Shown: in pieces, positions 10,725-20,333 of the stretch | Position numbering within the stretch: the first letter of the stretch is position 1 | Layout of the letters: every line of letters starts with the position of its first letter | DNA from: Xanthomonas sp. Leaf131 | GTDB taxonomy: Bacteria; Pseudomonadota; Gammaproteobacteria; Xanthomonadales; Xanthomonadaceae | Length of the DNA stretch: 64,000 nt | NCBI RefSeq assembly: GCF_001423495.1 | Contig: NZ_LMOG01000004.1 | Location: forward strand, 62,001-126,000 | Direction: 5' to 3' | Made by a program: the position numbers and the translations under genes | The notes under the pieces: model-generated | What the model was told of the DNA's origin: nothing | The model's database searches: none | Seen by the model: the letters and a program-made list of their open reading frames with translations, nothing else

Positions 10725-10790
10725 GCAGGAGCGCACTCGTGCGCGAGGGCATCGCCGGTAACGCCGCATCGCGCTCGGGCGCGCTCCTAC
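10725..10790 (+). repeat. GTAG-type palindromic (REP-like) repeat, copy 1
   Basis: An imperfect palindrome beginning GCAGGAGCGCACTCG and ending GCGCGCTCCTAC, so the ends pair as a hairpin stem. It shares an almost identical interior (CGGTAACGCCGCATCGCGC) with the second copy downstream. GTAG-headed REP elements of this kind are known from Stenotrophomonas and Xanthomonas and are moved by RAYT transposases; none is encoded here. Confidence 0.8.
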
Positions 10791-10832
10791 AAAACCTGAG
10801 TACACCGCGTGACCTGCCGACTTCGTGTTGTA

Positions 10833-10899
10833 TGTAGGAGCGCACTCGTGCGCGAGGGCATTACCGGTAACGCCGCATCGCGCGCAAGCGCGCTCCTAC
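10833..10899 (+). repeat. GTAG-type palindromic (REP-like) repeat, copy 2
   Basis: A second copy about 43 bases after the first and in the same orientation, with intact ends GTAGGAGCGCAC and GCGCGCTCCTAC. Between them the pair occupies most of the 286-base gap between the GST gene and priA, which otherwise shows no gene. As an RNA hairpin it may also end transcription between the converging genes. Confidence 0.82.
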
Positions 10900-10945
10900 G
10901 AAACGTGAGTCGGTCGGCAGCAAGCCGTGTTCGATACGCACTGGC

Positions 10946-13168
10946 TTAATACAGATCGATCGGGTCCACATCCAGCGACCAGCGCACGCGGCGCGCCTGC
11001 GGCAATGCGTAGATGGCCGGCAGCTGCGCATCGAGCAAACGATGCAAGGCCGAGCGCTGTTGCGCAGACAACAGTAACTGCGTGCGCTGAAAACCGGCGC
11101 GGCGTGGCATCGGTGCCGGCATCGGGCCGTAGCATTCCACTGCGGCAAACGCGGGCGATTCGGCGGTCGTGTCCGACGTGGTCAAGCCACGCACCGCCAT
11201 CAGGAATTGATTGGCGGCCGCCACATCCTTGGCTTCGGCGCGGAACAGCGCCAGATGCGCAAAAGGTGGAAATCCCGCTGCCTCGCGCTGCTGCAGTTCG
11301 GCATCGGCGAAGGCGTGGTAACCGCCGTTGACCAGGGTCTGCAGTAGCGGGTGTTCGGGGTGATGGGTCTGCAGCCAGACCTCGCCGGGGCGGTCGGCAC
11401 GCCCGGCGCGTCCTGCCACCTGGATCAGCTGCTGGGAGAGTTTCTCGGCGGCGCGGAAGTCGGCCGAGAACAGGCCTTCGTCGATGCCGACCACCACCAC
11501 CATGGTCAGCCGTGGCAGGTCGTGGCCCTTGGCCAGAATCTGGGTGCCGACCAGGATGCCGGCTTCGGTACCGAGCCGGGCGAGCTGGGTTTCCAGCGCA
11601 TCGCGGCGCTGGGTGGTGCTGCGGTCGATGCGCACCACCGGAAAGTCGGGAAACGCCTCGGTCAGGCGTTCTTCCAGCCGCTCGGTGCCGATGCCCTGCG
11701 GTTGCAACGCCAGACTGCCGCAAGCCGGACAGGCCAGCGGTGCGGGCTGGCGCGCCCCGCAGTGATGGCATTGCAGGCGCCGGCCGCCGGCATGCACGGT
11801 CATCGGGGTCTGGTGCAGCGGTGTGCTGCAGCGTTGGCACGCGGCGGTCCAGCCGCAGTCGTGGCACAGCAGCACCGGCGCATAGCCGCGGCGGTTCTTG
11901 AACACCAGCACCTGCTCGCCACGCGCCAGGGTGGCGCCGATGCCGGCCAGCACCTCCGGCGACAGGCCGTCCTTGAGCGGGCGCTTGCGCACGTCGAGCA
12001 CGCGCACGCGCGGTGGACGCGCCTCGCCGGCCCGACGTGACAGGCGCAGATGCTGGTAGCGGCCGGAATAGGCGTTGTGCAGGCTTTCCAGCGAGGGTGT
12101 GGCGCTGCCCAGAATCACCGGCACATCCAGCGCCTTGCCGCGCACCAGCGCGAAGTCGCGCGCGTGATAGCGGATGCCGTCCTGCTGCTTGTAACTGCCG
12201 TCGTGTTCCTCATCGACCACGATCAGGCCGGCCTTGGGCAGCGGAATGAAGATCGCCGAGCGGGTGCCGACGATCAGCTTGGCCTCGCCACGCCAGGCCG
12301 CAGCCCAGACGCGTGCGCGTTCGCCATCGGACAGGCCCGAGTGCAGCGCATGCACCGGCACGCCCAGGCGGGCGCGGAAGCGGCCCAGGGTCTGCGGGGT
12401 CAGGCCGATTTCCGGCACCAGCACCAGCGCCTGGCGGCCGGCGGCCAGGCAGTCGGCGATCGCCTGCAGGTAGACCTCGGTCTTGCCGCTGCCGGTGACG
12501 CCATCGAGCAGATAGGTGGCAAAGCCGGTGTGCGCGCGGACGGCGGCGGCGGCGGCCTGTTGCTCGTCGTTGAGCTGCGGGCCAGTGCCGGGGCGCGCCG
12601 GGATGGCGTCGGCGAGCACCGCCACGCGCTCGGCGTAGCCGCGTTTGGCCAGGCTGCGCGCGGCCTCGCGCCACTGCGGCAGCAATGGGTCCAATTGTTC
12701 TTCGCCTACCGCGCCGGCGAGCAGCAGGGCTGCGAGCAAGGCTGGGCGGCTGCCTGTGCGCAGGCCGGCGGCGCCGGTGCGCCCGGTCTCGGTCAGTTGC
12801 CAGGCCCAGGCGTGGGTGTCGGCCAGCGGTTCGCCGCGCCGCAATGGGCCGGGCAGGGCGCTGGCCTGGGCTTCGCCAAGCGGGGCGTGGGTATAGCGCG
12901 CCAGCCAGTGCAGCGAGCGGGCCAGCTCGTCGACCAGCAGCGGGGCCTCGTCGCACCAGGCCAGGGCGGGGCGTAGCCCCTCGGCCGAGGCCAGCTGCCC
13001 GATCTCCACCACCACCCCCACCAGTTCGCGCGGCCCGAACGGCACCCGCACCCGGCAGCCGACCCGCGCCGGATCGGTGAGCGGGGCATCGGCCGGGGGC
13101 AGATAGTCGAATGTGTGGGGCAGCGGCACCGGCAAGGCGACGCGCAGGGTGGCGACGGTCGAAGACAT
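10946..13168 (-). CDS. priA: Primosomal replication protein N' (PriA helicase)
   Basis: A 740-residue 3'-to-5' DNA helicase that recognises stalled forks and reloads the replisome. The N-terminal 3'-end-binding domain is followed by Walker A GVTGSGKT at 223-230 and DEEH at 319-322. The two zinc-binding cysteine clusters (CHDCGWTAACQRC and CHHCG...CPACG) lie around residues 440-490. Length matches E. coli PriA (732). The upstream region on its 5' side carries a DnaA-box palindrome, which is an interesting context for a replication-restart gene. Confidence 0.95.
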   Translation of the reverse strand: MSSTVATLRVALPVPLPHTFDYLPPADAPLTDPARVGCRVRVPFGPRELVGVVVEIGQLASAEGLRPALAWCDEAPLLVDELARSLHWLARYTHAPLGEAQASALPGPLRRGEPLADTHAWAWQLTETGRTGAAGLRTGSRPALLAALLLAGAVGEEQLDPLLPQWREAARSLAKRGYAERVAVLADAIPARPGTGPQLNDEQQAAAAAVRAHTGFATYLLDGVTGSGKTEVYLQAIADCLAAGRQALVLVPEIGLTPQTLGRFRARLGVPVHALHSGLSDGERARVWAAAWRGEAKLIVGTRSAIFIPLPKAGLIVVDEEHDGSYKQQDGIRYHARDFALVRGKALDVPVILGSATPSLESLHNAYSGRYQHLRLSRRAGEARPPRVRVLDVRKRPLKDGLSPEVLAGIGATLARGEQVLVFKNRRGYAPVLLCHDCGWTAACQRCSTPLHQTPMTVHAGGRRLQCHHCGARQPAPLACPACGSLALQPQGIGTERLEERLTEAFPDFPVVRIDRSTTQRRDALETQLARLGTEAGILVGTQILAKGHDLPRLTMVVVVGIDEGLFSADFRAAEKLSQQLIQVAGRAGRADRPGEVWLQTHHPEHPLLQTLVNGGYHAFADAELQQREAAGFPPFAHLALFRAEAKDVAAANQFLMAVRGLTTSDTTAESPAFAAVECYGPMPAPMPRRAGFQRTQLLLSAQQRSALHRLLDAQLPAIYALPQARRVRWSLDVDPIDLY

Positions 13169-13305
13169 CCGGTCAGTCTACCGACCCTGTCCAGAGGCCG
13201 GCAGTCGGGTAGCAGATCGCCCCAAATCGGCACCTCGGCTTACGGCGCGTTTCTGTGACGCAAGTGATAAATACGACGTAAACCTATGTGAGGGTTAAGG
13301 AAACC

Positions 13306-13334
13306 GGTTTATCCACACTGCCTGTGGATAAACC
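13306..13334. promoter_or_regulatory. Perfect inverted pair of DnaA boxes
   Basis: GGTTTATCCACA and its exact complement TGTGGATAAACC are separated by five bases. Each arm contains a perfect consensus DnaA box, TTATCCACA, at 13309-13317 and 13323-13331. A weaker third box (TGTGAATTA, two mismatches) lies at 13335-13343. The site sits in the 470-base gap between priA and the next gene. The rest of the gap shows no gene. Confidence 0.75.
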
Positions 13335-13479
13335 TGTGAATTAGTCTCGTGCTCCACGCGGTGAAGGCGGATTCACTAGCCTCTGCAACCTCTTGGACAT
13401 TTTTTAGCCACCACGCATAAGTCATTCCATATCAATCACTTAGGCGTGAAACATGATTGCAACAAAGAAAAACCAACAG

Positions 13480-13507
13480 TTGACAGACGCCTGCGTATCG
13501 GTATGTC
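13480..13507 (+). promoter_or_regulatory. Candidate sigma-70 promoter for the following membrane-protein gene
   Basis: TTGACA is followed 16 bases later by TATGTC. This would give a leader of about 125 bases before the ATG at 13639. The -10 element is only a fair match, so this is tentative. Confidence 0.35.
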
Positions 13508-13638
13508 TGCCGCTGTGCACAACCCGCACGGGTGGCGGTCGCGGCCGGGGTGAGGGCGGAGCAAGGCCGTCTCGATCTGTCAAGCCATCGGCGGGGGCCA
13601 GTTGCGTCGGTATCATGCCGGCCGATGCTGGAGTTCTC

Positions 13639-14682
13639 ATGACCGTAGTCCCCGACGCCCCTGTCACCCCCGCCGCGCTGTCAGCCTTCCTGCGCGGTGT
13701 CGAACGCCGGGGTCTGGTGCTCGCGCAATTGCAATGCGGCGATGTGGCGGCGGCCGAGCGGGCCCTGGCGGCGGCGTTACGTGCCTTCAGCAGCCAAGCG
13801 GCAGGACGCCCGATGGCCGGCTGGCCGATGCGCTTCTGGAGCCTGTTGGCGACCGCCCCGCCACTACGGCGCGAGCCCATGCCGGGCACCTGGCTGCCGC
13901 CGTTCACCGCGCTGGGGCGGATGCAGACCGCCGACCGGCTGGCGCTGCTGCTGCGCATCGTGGCCGGGCTGGAAGAAGACGTTGCCAGCGAAGTGCAGGG
14001 CATCGATGTGGCGGCGTATCGCCAGTCGCTGGCCCGCGCCTGCCCGCGCGATGCGGCCGGCAATCCGGACGCGCAGGCCTGGCGGGTCTTGGCCGAGGCG
14101 GCGCAGCAGGAGTTGCGCGATCTCACCCCGGCCCAGGTGACCCGTCTTGGGCAGCTGCGCGAGTCGGCCCTGGCCGGGATGCCGCTGCAGCCTGCCGCGT
14201 CCGCGCCATTGGTCGCCGCTACCGAGCCGCAACCGCGTCGTCCAGCCGCGCCGCGTGCGCGCGCTGCCCGCCAGTGGCATTGGCCGCGCATCTCGCGCCG
14301 CCACGCCGGCGCTGCGTTGGCTGTGCTGGCGTTGGCGCTGCTGCTCGCGGTGCTGGGCTGGTGGTGGACCCATCGCCGGCCCGCGCTGCCGCCCGAGCCG
14401 GTCTCGCAGGCGCCAGCTGGCGTACTGCATGTCACCGACGCTGCGCCGGTACTGGTGGAAGAACTTCCCTCCACTGATCTGCCGGACGCCGTGGCAACCC
14501 CCGGCATGGACCCACGCGACCAGGCGATGCTGGCCGACCCGGATCTGGAACTGGCGCGCTCGGCGGATTTCTACGCCTGGTATGCGGCCGGCCACCCGGT
14601 GCCGGCCGACGAATCCGGCGCGCACGCTACCGCTGCCGACCAGCCTGCCGCTCCGATGGAGACCGTCGATGACGACAATTAA
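13639..14682 (+). CDS. Hypothetical single-pass membrane protein
   Basis: A 347-residue protein with no family I can name. The first 225 residues are soluble, helical and Ala/Arg-rich. A basic stretch precedes one clear membrane helix (AALAVLALALLLAVLGWWW) near residues 230-250, and the last 95 residues are acidic and Pro-rich, ending METVDDDN. The cytoplasm-helix-periplasm layout resembles anti-sigma or regulatory anchors, but no motif proves it. The frame stays open upstream; the ATG at 13639 is preferred because the earlier part looks non-coding. It overlaps the next gene by 14 bases, so both are likely one operon. Confidence 0.7.
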   Translation: MTVVPDAPVTPAALSAFLRGVERRGLVLAQLQCGDVAAAERALAAALRAFSSQAAGRPMAGWPMRFWSLLATAPPLRREPMPGTWLPPFTALGRMQTADRLALLLRIVAGLEEDVASEVQGIDVAAYRQSLARACPRDAAGNPDAQAWRVLAEAAQQELRDLTPAQVTRLGQLRESALAGMPLQPAASAPLVAATEPQPRRPAAPRARAARQWHWPRISRRHAGAALAVLALALLLAVLGWWWTHRRPALPPEPVSQAPAGVLHVTDAAPVLVEELPSTDLPDAVATPGMDPRDQAMLADPDLELARSADFYAWYAAGHPVPADESGAHATAADQPAAPMETVDDDN

Positions 14683-15286
14683 GTGGTGCGGCCTGCTGTT
14701 GTGCACCGTGGCCGGCATGGCCGGTGCGCAAACCCTGCCGGCGCCGTTGGAAGAAGGCAGCGTTGCCGCGCCGTCCAGTACCCCGACGCCCGCAGTCCCG
14801 GCGCCTGTGACGCCGACCTCCACACCCCCGAGCGCCGCACAGCAACGCGCGCGCTGGGACGCATTGACGCCCGCCCAACAGGCCGAGCTGCGCGCCCGCT
14901 ATGCCGCGTGGAAAGGGCTCACCGCCACCGACCGGGTGGTGCTGCGGCAGGCACGCGAGCGTCTGCACGCCTTGCCCGAAGACCAGCAGCGCGCATTGCG
15001 CACGCAGTTCACCGTGATGGATCGCCTGCATCGCGACGGCTGGCGGCTGGGCTCGCAGCTGGGCGCGTTCTATTCCCCGTTGCAGCCGTTGATCGGTTAC
15101 GTGCCGCCGGCGCAGCGCGAGGCGGTGTTGAGCGTGCTGCGCAGCCTGGATGCCGGGCAGCTGGAGCAGTTGGCGCTGCTGGCACAACGCACCCCGCCGC
15201 AGGACCGCGATGCCTTGCGCGATGCCTTGCTGGCCGAAGCGCCCGCAACACGGAATGCGTGGTTGAAGCGGCAGCTGGCACGGTAA
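14669..15286 (+). CDS. DUF3106-type exported protein
   Basis: A 205-residue protein with an N-terminal signal peptide (KWCGLLLCTVAGMAGAQ, cleavage likely after AGA), a Pro/Thr-rich linker, and then a helical domain with the pattern RARWDALTPAQQAELRARYAAWKGLT, typical of DUF3106 proteins of beta- and gammaproteobacteria. Function is unknown; the fold looks like a periplasmic helical bundle. Start is the ATG inside the last codons of the upstream membrane protein gene, which suggests translational coupling. Confidence 0.75.
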   Translation: MTTIKWCGLLLCTVAGMAGAQTLPAPLEEGSVAAPSSTPTPAVPAPVTPTSTPPSAAQQRARWDALTPAQQAELRARYAAWKGLTATDRVVLRQARERLHALPEDQQRALRTQFTVMDRLHRDGWRLGSQLGAFYSPLQPLIGYVPPAQREAVLSVLRSLDAGQLEQLALLAQRTPPQDRDALRDALLAEAPATRNAWLKRQLAR

Positions 15287-15439
15287 CTGGTCACCGCTAA
15301 CGGCAAGGCATCACCGTCGAAAGATCGGCATCGAAAGAAGGCGCTGCCGCAGCTTTGCGCGCGTGCTCTATCGATGGGCAGCGATCAACGCGAGACGTCC
15401 AGGCCGCAATGTCGAAGCGTCTTCTTCAACGCGCAAGAC

Positions 15440-16597
15440 TCAAAGACGCGCCAGACTCGCCACCATCACCAACGCGGCGGCAATCGTTACGACAAAGAAA
15501 TACACTCCGCTCAAACCAATGTATTTGAGCCCGGTGATCAGCCACGACTGCGCGTACACGCGTCGCTGCATCCACAGCAGGTAGATCGGCATCCACACCG
15601 TCAGCACGACCTGCGCCAGCCCGATGCTCCAGGCGATCGGGCTGGCGACCTGCGCCACCGCATCGCTGAGCAACGACAACAACAGCAGGGTCAGCAAGTT
15701 CAGGCACAAGAATGCGTGGCTATACAACGCCACCACCAGGTGCTCCAGATACACCTGCCCGCTGCGTAGATAGAACACCCGCAGCAGCAAGGCGAACAGC
15801 GGCACCAGCACCAGCAATGCCGATGGCACCGCGGCGAAGAAGGCGTTGTAGAGCAGCTGCGGATTGCTGCGCAAACGCGGCAGGTTGTCGCGGATATGGC
15901 TGAGCTGCCCGTTGAGCCAGCGGTTGGCGAACTGCGGCAGCACCGGGTAATGCAGCGGATTGCTCACCGGGTGCCAGGGTTTGCCCATGACCGAAAAAAA
16001 AGTGTCCTCGTCGGCCGCACCCACAACCGGCACTGCGCTGGCCGGACGCGCATCGGCTTGCAGTTGCGTCAGGCGCCGTTGTGCCTGTGCTTGCGTACGC
16101 GCAATGCCTGCGTCCACGCTGTCGCGCGCGATGCCTGTCGGCACCACCTTGCGCGTCTGCGTCAGCGTGTCGACCAATTGCTTGCGCACCGCTTCCACCT
16201 GCGCCGGCGTGCGCGCATGTGCAAAATCCTTGGGCACGCCGGTCTGCGTGCTGCCGGCCGTGGCGACATCGTCGCGGTCGTCGGATGCATGCACGGCCAG
16301 GCGTGCGATGAAAAAGGTCAGCAGGCTCAACACCAGAAACAGCCGCATCGGCGCCACATAGCGCACGCGCTGGCCGCTCAAAAAGCGCAGCGCCACCCGT
16401 CCGGGCACCAGCAGATCGCGCAAGGTGCGAAAGATCCGCCCATCCAGATGCCAGAACGACTCGAACACCTCTTCCACCGCATGCGCGAAGCTGCGCACCG
16501 GGTTGTGCGCGCTTTGTCCGCAGCTGTGGCAGAACGCGCCTTGTAGCGCAGCCGAACAGTTCTCGCATGCCGAAGGGTGGACCGCAGTGGGGTGCAT
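15440..16597 (-). CDS. DUF3667 zinc-ribbon membrane protein
   Basis: A 385-residue protein with an N-terminal zinc ribbon (C11, C14, C23, C26 in CENC...CHSCG), a conserved cytoplasmic block (FWHLDGRIFRTLRDLLVPGR) and several membrane helices: one near residues 84-98 and a cluster in the C-terminal 150 residues. This is the DUF3667 pattern. Function is not known. It is divergent from the MATE transporter gene. Confidence 0.82.
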   Translation of the reverse strand: MHPTAVHPSACENCSAALQGAFCHSCGQSAHNPVRSFAHAVEEVFESFWHLDGRIFRTLRDLLVPGRVALRFLSGQRVRYVAPMRLFLVLSLLTFFIARLAVHASDDRDDVATAGSTQTGVPKDFAHARTPAQVEAVRKQLVDTLTQTRKVVPTGIARDSVDAGIARTQAQAQRRLTQLQADARPASAVPVVGAADEDTFFSVMGKPWHPVSNPLHYPVLPQFANRWLNGQLSHIRDNLPRLRSNPQLLYNAFFAAVPSALLVLVPLFALLLRVFYLRSGQVYLEHLVVALYSHAFLCLNLLTLLLLSLLSDAVAQVASPIAWSIGLAQVVLTVWMPIYLLWMQRRVYAQSWLITGLKYIGLSGVYFFVVTIAAALVMVASLARL

Positions 16598-16698
16598 GGC
16601 ATGGGCTGATTGGAAAGTCCGGGTAAGATAGCCGGCCCACGCGACCCGGTGCCAGCGCCTCCCGGCACGGCCGTAGTCCGCGCAGCGATCGGTTTGTC

Positions 16699-18075
16699 AT
16701 GTCTGTTTCTCCTGCACCCACGTCCGCGACGCCAGGCTTCGCTGCGGAAGTGCGCACCACCGGGCTGCTTGCGCTGCCGCTGGTGCTCGGCCACGTCTCC
16801 ACCGGCCTGATCGGTTTTGTCGACAACGTCATCGCCGGCCACCACGGCACCGCGACGTTGGCGGCGGTCACTATCGGCACTTCGTTGTTGTGGCTGCCGA
16901 TGCTGGTGCCGATCGGCACGCTGATCTCGTTGACCGCCTCGGTGTCGCAACTGGTCGGTGCCGGCCGGCAGCGCGAAATCGGCCCGTTGTTCCGCCAGGC
17001 GTTGTGGTTGTCGCTCGGCCTGGGCGCGGTGATGTTCGCCTTCCTGAGCGCGGTGCCGCCGCTGCTGCCCACCTTCGGGATTGCGCCGGACATCGTGCCG
17101 GGCGCGACCGACTTCCTGCATGCGGTGCGCTGGGGCGGGCCGGCGCTGACGTTCTACTTCTGCATGCGCTATCTCAGCGAAGGCATGCACTGGACGCTGC
17201 CGACCATGGTGCTGGGCTTCGGTGGCTTGCTGGTGCTGGCGCCGCTGGGCTATGCGCTGACCTACGGCAAGTTCGGTGTTGCCGAGCACGGTGCGCAAGG
17301 CCTGGGCATGGCCTCGGCAATCACCATGTGGGTGCAGGCACTCGCGTTTGCGCTGTATCTGTGGCGCTCGCGCCGCTTCGCGCATCTGGAATTGTTCAAT
17401 CATCTCGAAGGGCCGCGCTGGCGCGCCATCGGCGATCTGCTGCGCACTGGCCTGCCGATCGGCATCACCGTGTTGATGGAGGGCGGCCTGTTTATCGTCA
17501 CCGCCTTGTTGATCGGCCGGCTCGGCTCCACCGAAGCGGCCGCGCACCAGATCGCGATCAACGTCGCGCAGCTGTGTTTCATGATCCCGATGGGCGTGGC
17601 CGAGGCCACCACGGTGCGGGTGGGGCATGCGGTGGGGCGCGGCGATCCGCTCGGCATGCGGCGTGCGGCCTGGGCCGGCTACGCCATCGTGCTGGGCACC
17701 CAGGCGTTGTCGGCCAGCGTGTTGTTGCTGGGCCACGACGCCATCGTCAGCGTCTATACCGATGATGTGGCGGTGGCGGCGCTGGCCTCGGTGCTGCTGC
17801 TGTATGCGGCCACGTTCCAGTTTCCCGACGGCATCCAGGTACTTTCGAGCGGGGCGTTGCGCGGGCTCAAGGACACCCGCGTGCCGATGTTCCTGGCGAT
17901 GTTTTCGTATTGGGGTGTGGGCATGCCGATCGGCGCCGGGCTCGGCCTGGGCCTTGGCTGGGGACCGCAAGGCATGTGGATCGGGCTGATCCTTGGCCTG
18001 ACCGTGGCGTCGATCCTGATGGGGCTGCGCTTCCGGCAAACCAGCCGGCGGCTGACTGCCGACGCGCCCCCCTGA
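16699..18075 (+). CDS. MATE family multidrug/cation antiporter (NorM-like)
   Basis: A 458-residue inner-membrane transporter with about twelve hydrophobic helices in two halves. The N-terminal motif LALPLVLGHVSTGLIGFVDNVIAGHHG and the second-half GLPIGITVLMEGGLF are typical of NorM-type MATE proteins, which export cationic drugs in exchange for sodium ions or protons. Substrate cannot be told from sequence. A short leader with a TAAGAT -10-like element lies upstream. Confidence 0.88.
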   Translation: MSVSPAPTSATPGFAAEVRTTGLLALPLVLGHVSTGLIGFVDNVIAGHHGTATLAAVTIGTSLLWLPMLVPIGTLISLTASVSQLVGAGRQREIGPLFRQALWLSLGLGAVMFAFLSAVPPLLPTFGIAPDIVPGATDFLHAVRWGGPALTFYFCMRYLSEGMHWTLPTMVLGFGGLLVLAPLGYALTYGKFGVAEHGAQGLGMASAITMWVQALAFALYLWRSRRFAHLELFNHLEGPRWRAIGDLLRTGLPIGITVLMEGGLFIVTALLIGRLGSTEAAAHQIAINVAQLCFMIPMGVAEATTVRVGHAVGRGDPLGMRRAAWAGYAIVLGTQALSASVLLLGHDAIVSVYTDDVAVAALASVLLLYAATFQFPDGIQVLSSGALRGLKDTRVPMFLAMFSYWGVGMPIGAGLGLGLGWGPQGMWIGLILGLTVASILMGLRFRQTSRRLTADAPP

Positions 18076-18159
18076 CTTTCAGCGCATGCCGCGCGTGCTG
18101 CGCAGCCGGTATGCTGGGCAGCACTACTTGCATGCAGCGTCTTTTCGACGGAGTTTTCC

Positions 18160-20058
18160 ATGAACCACCCCGTGCGTCGCAATCCCATCGCCAGCTTCTT
18201 CGTCGGCCTGTGGGATGTGATGAATTTCACCCGGCGCCTGATCTTCAACCTGGTGTTTTTCGGTTTCCTGTTCCTGATGCTGCTGCTGTTTGTGGTGGCG
18301 ATCGCGCGTGGCGACGGCACCAAGCCGCTGGCCGAGCGCACCACGCTGGTGATCAATCCCGAAGGCACCCTGGTCGAGCAGTTCAGCGCCGACCCGGTGA
18401 GCCGTTCGCTGGCCAAGGCAGTCGGCGACAAGAGCGCCGAAGAGGTGCAGCTGCGTGACCTGGTGCGGGTGATCGAGGCCGCCGGCAAGGATCGCAAGAT
18501 CGAACGGGTGCTGTTGAACCTGGACAAGTTTCAGCCCTCCGGTTTCGCTTCGCAGCGCGAAGTCGCCGCGGCGTTGCAGAAGCTGCGCGCCTCCGGCAAG
18601 CAGATCGTGGCTTTCAGCGAGAGCATGAGCCAGGGCCAGTACCTGCTGGCCGCGCAGGCCAACGAGCTCTATCTCGACCCGATGGGCAGCGTGCTGCTGG
18701 AAGGCCTTGGCCGCTATCGCCAGTATTTCCGCGAAGGCCTGCAGGACAAGCTGGGCGTGGACGTGCATCTGTTCCGCGTGGGCGAATACAAATCCGCCGC
18801 CGAGCCGTACATCCTCGACGCGGCCTCGGCCGACGCCAAGGAAGCCGATCTGTTCTGGATGAACGACGTGTGGCAGCGCTACCTGGCTGACGTCGGTACC
18901 GCACGCAAGCTCACCCCGGCGCAGCTGACCGCCGGCATCGACACGCTGCCCGAAGGCGTGACCGCCGCCGGTGGCGACCTGGCCAAGTTCGCGTTGCAGC
19001 AAAAGCTGGTCGATGGGCTCAAGACCCGCGAAGAAGTCGATGCCTTGCTGACCAAGCGCGGCGTGGCCGACAGCGATGCCGACGCCGGCTTCCGCAACAT
19101 CGACTTCGCCAGCTATCTCACGCAGTTGCAGGCGCGGCGTTCGATGGACAGCCGCCCGCAGGTGGCCGTGGTGGTGGCCGCTGGCGAGATCAGCGGTGGC
19201 GAGCAGCCGGCCGGCCGCATCGGTGGCGAATCGACCGCCGCGTTGCTGCGTCAGGCGCGCGACGATGAAGAGGTCAAGGCGGTGGTGCTGCGCGTGGATT
19301 CGCCCGGCGGCGAAGTGTTCGCCTCCGAGCAGATCCGTCGCGAAGTGGTCGCGCTCAAGCAGGCCGGCAAGCCGGTGGTGGTCTCAATGGGCGACCTGGC
19401 GGCCTCCGGCGGTTACTGGATCAGCATGAATGCCGATCGCATCTATGCCGACCCGTCGACCATCAGCGGCTCGATCGGCATCTTCGGCATGGTGCCGAAT
19501 CTGACCCGTGCGCTGGACAAGATCGGCGTGCATACCGATGGCGTCGGCACTACGCGCTTTGCCGGTGCCTTCGACATCACCCGTCCGTTGGACCCGGCCG
19601 CCGGCCAGGTCATCCAGGCGGTGATCAACAAGGGTTATGCCGACTTCACCGGCAAGGTGGCGCAGGCGCGTCACCAGTCGGTGGACGCCATCGACAAGGT
19701 CGCCCGTGGTCGCGTGTGGAGCGGGGCGCAGGCCAAGCAGCACGGCCTGGTGGATGCGTTTGGCGGCATGTCCGAAGCGGTGGCCGATGCGGCCGATCGG
19801 GCAAAGCTGAGCAAGGGCAAGTTCCGCGTGCGCTATGTGGAGAAGCCGGCCACACCGTTCTCGCAGTTCATGAGCGGCTTTGCCGGCAGCCGCATGGGTG
19901 CCTGGATGCTGGGCGATTCGGCCATGGCGCGCGCCATGCTGGCGCGCTCGCTGCCGGAAGTGGATACCCAACTGCGCTTTGTCGAAGACGCCGTGCACGA
20001 CAGCAAGGCCGGTGGTACGCCGGTCAAGTCACTGGCGTATTGCTTCTGCGGGTTCTGA
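18160..20058 (+). CDS. sppA: Signal peptide peptidase SppA, 67 kDa type
   Basis: A 632-residue membrane-anchored serine protease that degrades cleaved signal peptides. One membrane helix lies at about residues 28-48. The Ser-Lys dyad is K211 in GEYKSAAEP and S416 in DLAASGGYW, matching K209 and S409 of E. coli SppA, with one residue in each half as in the long tandem-domain type. The last residues (SLAYCFCGF) are unusual but the frame is intact. A strong hairpin terminator follows. Confidence 0.94.
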   Translation: MNHPVRRNPIASFFVGLWDVMNFTRRLIFNLVFFGFLFLMLLLFVVAIARGDGTKPLAERTTLVINPEGTLVEQFSADPVSRSLAKAVGDKSAEEVQLRDLVRVIEAAGKDRKIERVLLNLDKFQPSGFASQREVAAALQKLRASGKQIVAFSESMSQGQYLLAAQANELYLDPMGSVLLEGLGRYRQYFREGLQDKLGVDVHLFRVGEYKSAAEPYILDAASADAKEADLFWMNDVWQRYLADVGTARKLTPAQLTAGIDTLPEGVTAAGGDLAKFALQQKLVDGLKTREEVDALLTKRGVADSDADAGFRNIDFASYLTQLQARRSMDSRPQVAVVVAAGEISGGEQPAGRIGGESTAALLRQARDDEEVKAVVLRVDSPGGEVFASEQIRREVVALKQAGKPVVVSMGDLAASGGYWISMNADRIYADPSTISGSIGIFGMVPNLTRALDKIGVHTDGVGTTRFAGAFDITRPLDPAAGQVIQAVINKGYADFTGKVAQARHQSVDAIDKVARGRVWSGAQAKQHGLVDAFGGMSEAVADAADRAKLSKGKFRVRYVEKPATPFSQFMSGFAGSRMGAWMLGDSAMARAMLARSLPEVDTQLRFVEDAVHDSKAGGTPVKSLAYCFCGF

Positions 20059-20084
20059 CGCGGCACGTCTTCAATGTGATGCAT

Positions 20085-20119
20085 CGACAACGCCGGCCTT
20101 GCGCCGGCGTTGTCGTTTC
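20085..20119 (+). terminator. Rho-independent terminator after sppA
   Basis: A perfect 13-base stem (CGACAACGCCGGC and its complement) with a five-base loop, followed by TTTCT. It lies 27 bases after the sppA stop. Confidence 0.9.
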
Positions 20120-20333
20120 TGCGCTCAGGCGATGCAGTGATGCGCGCGCGCCAACGACGTAAAACACGTCAGAACGCACGGCGCAACGATCAACGGGAAT
20201 CAGCCATCGGTCGAGCGAACTTACGCGTGTCTGCCGAGCGCGCAGATGCAGTGATCGCCTTGCGCTCCATCGGATGCGCACGCGTAGTCGCTGCTTCGAC
20301 ACAAACGCGCATGCTTCAGACCGCCGGCTTCGG

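Noticed and set aside
13400-13440. Possible dif-like recombination site (CGCATAA...) beside the DnaA boxes
   Set aside because: Only seven bases match the first arm and there is no matching second arm for XerC/XerD.
16378-18039. Open frame of 553 codons antisense to the MATE gene
   Set aside because: It runs across the start of the DUF3667 gene and most of the MATE gene, both of which are well supported.
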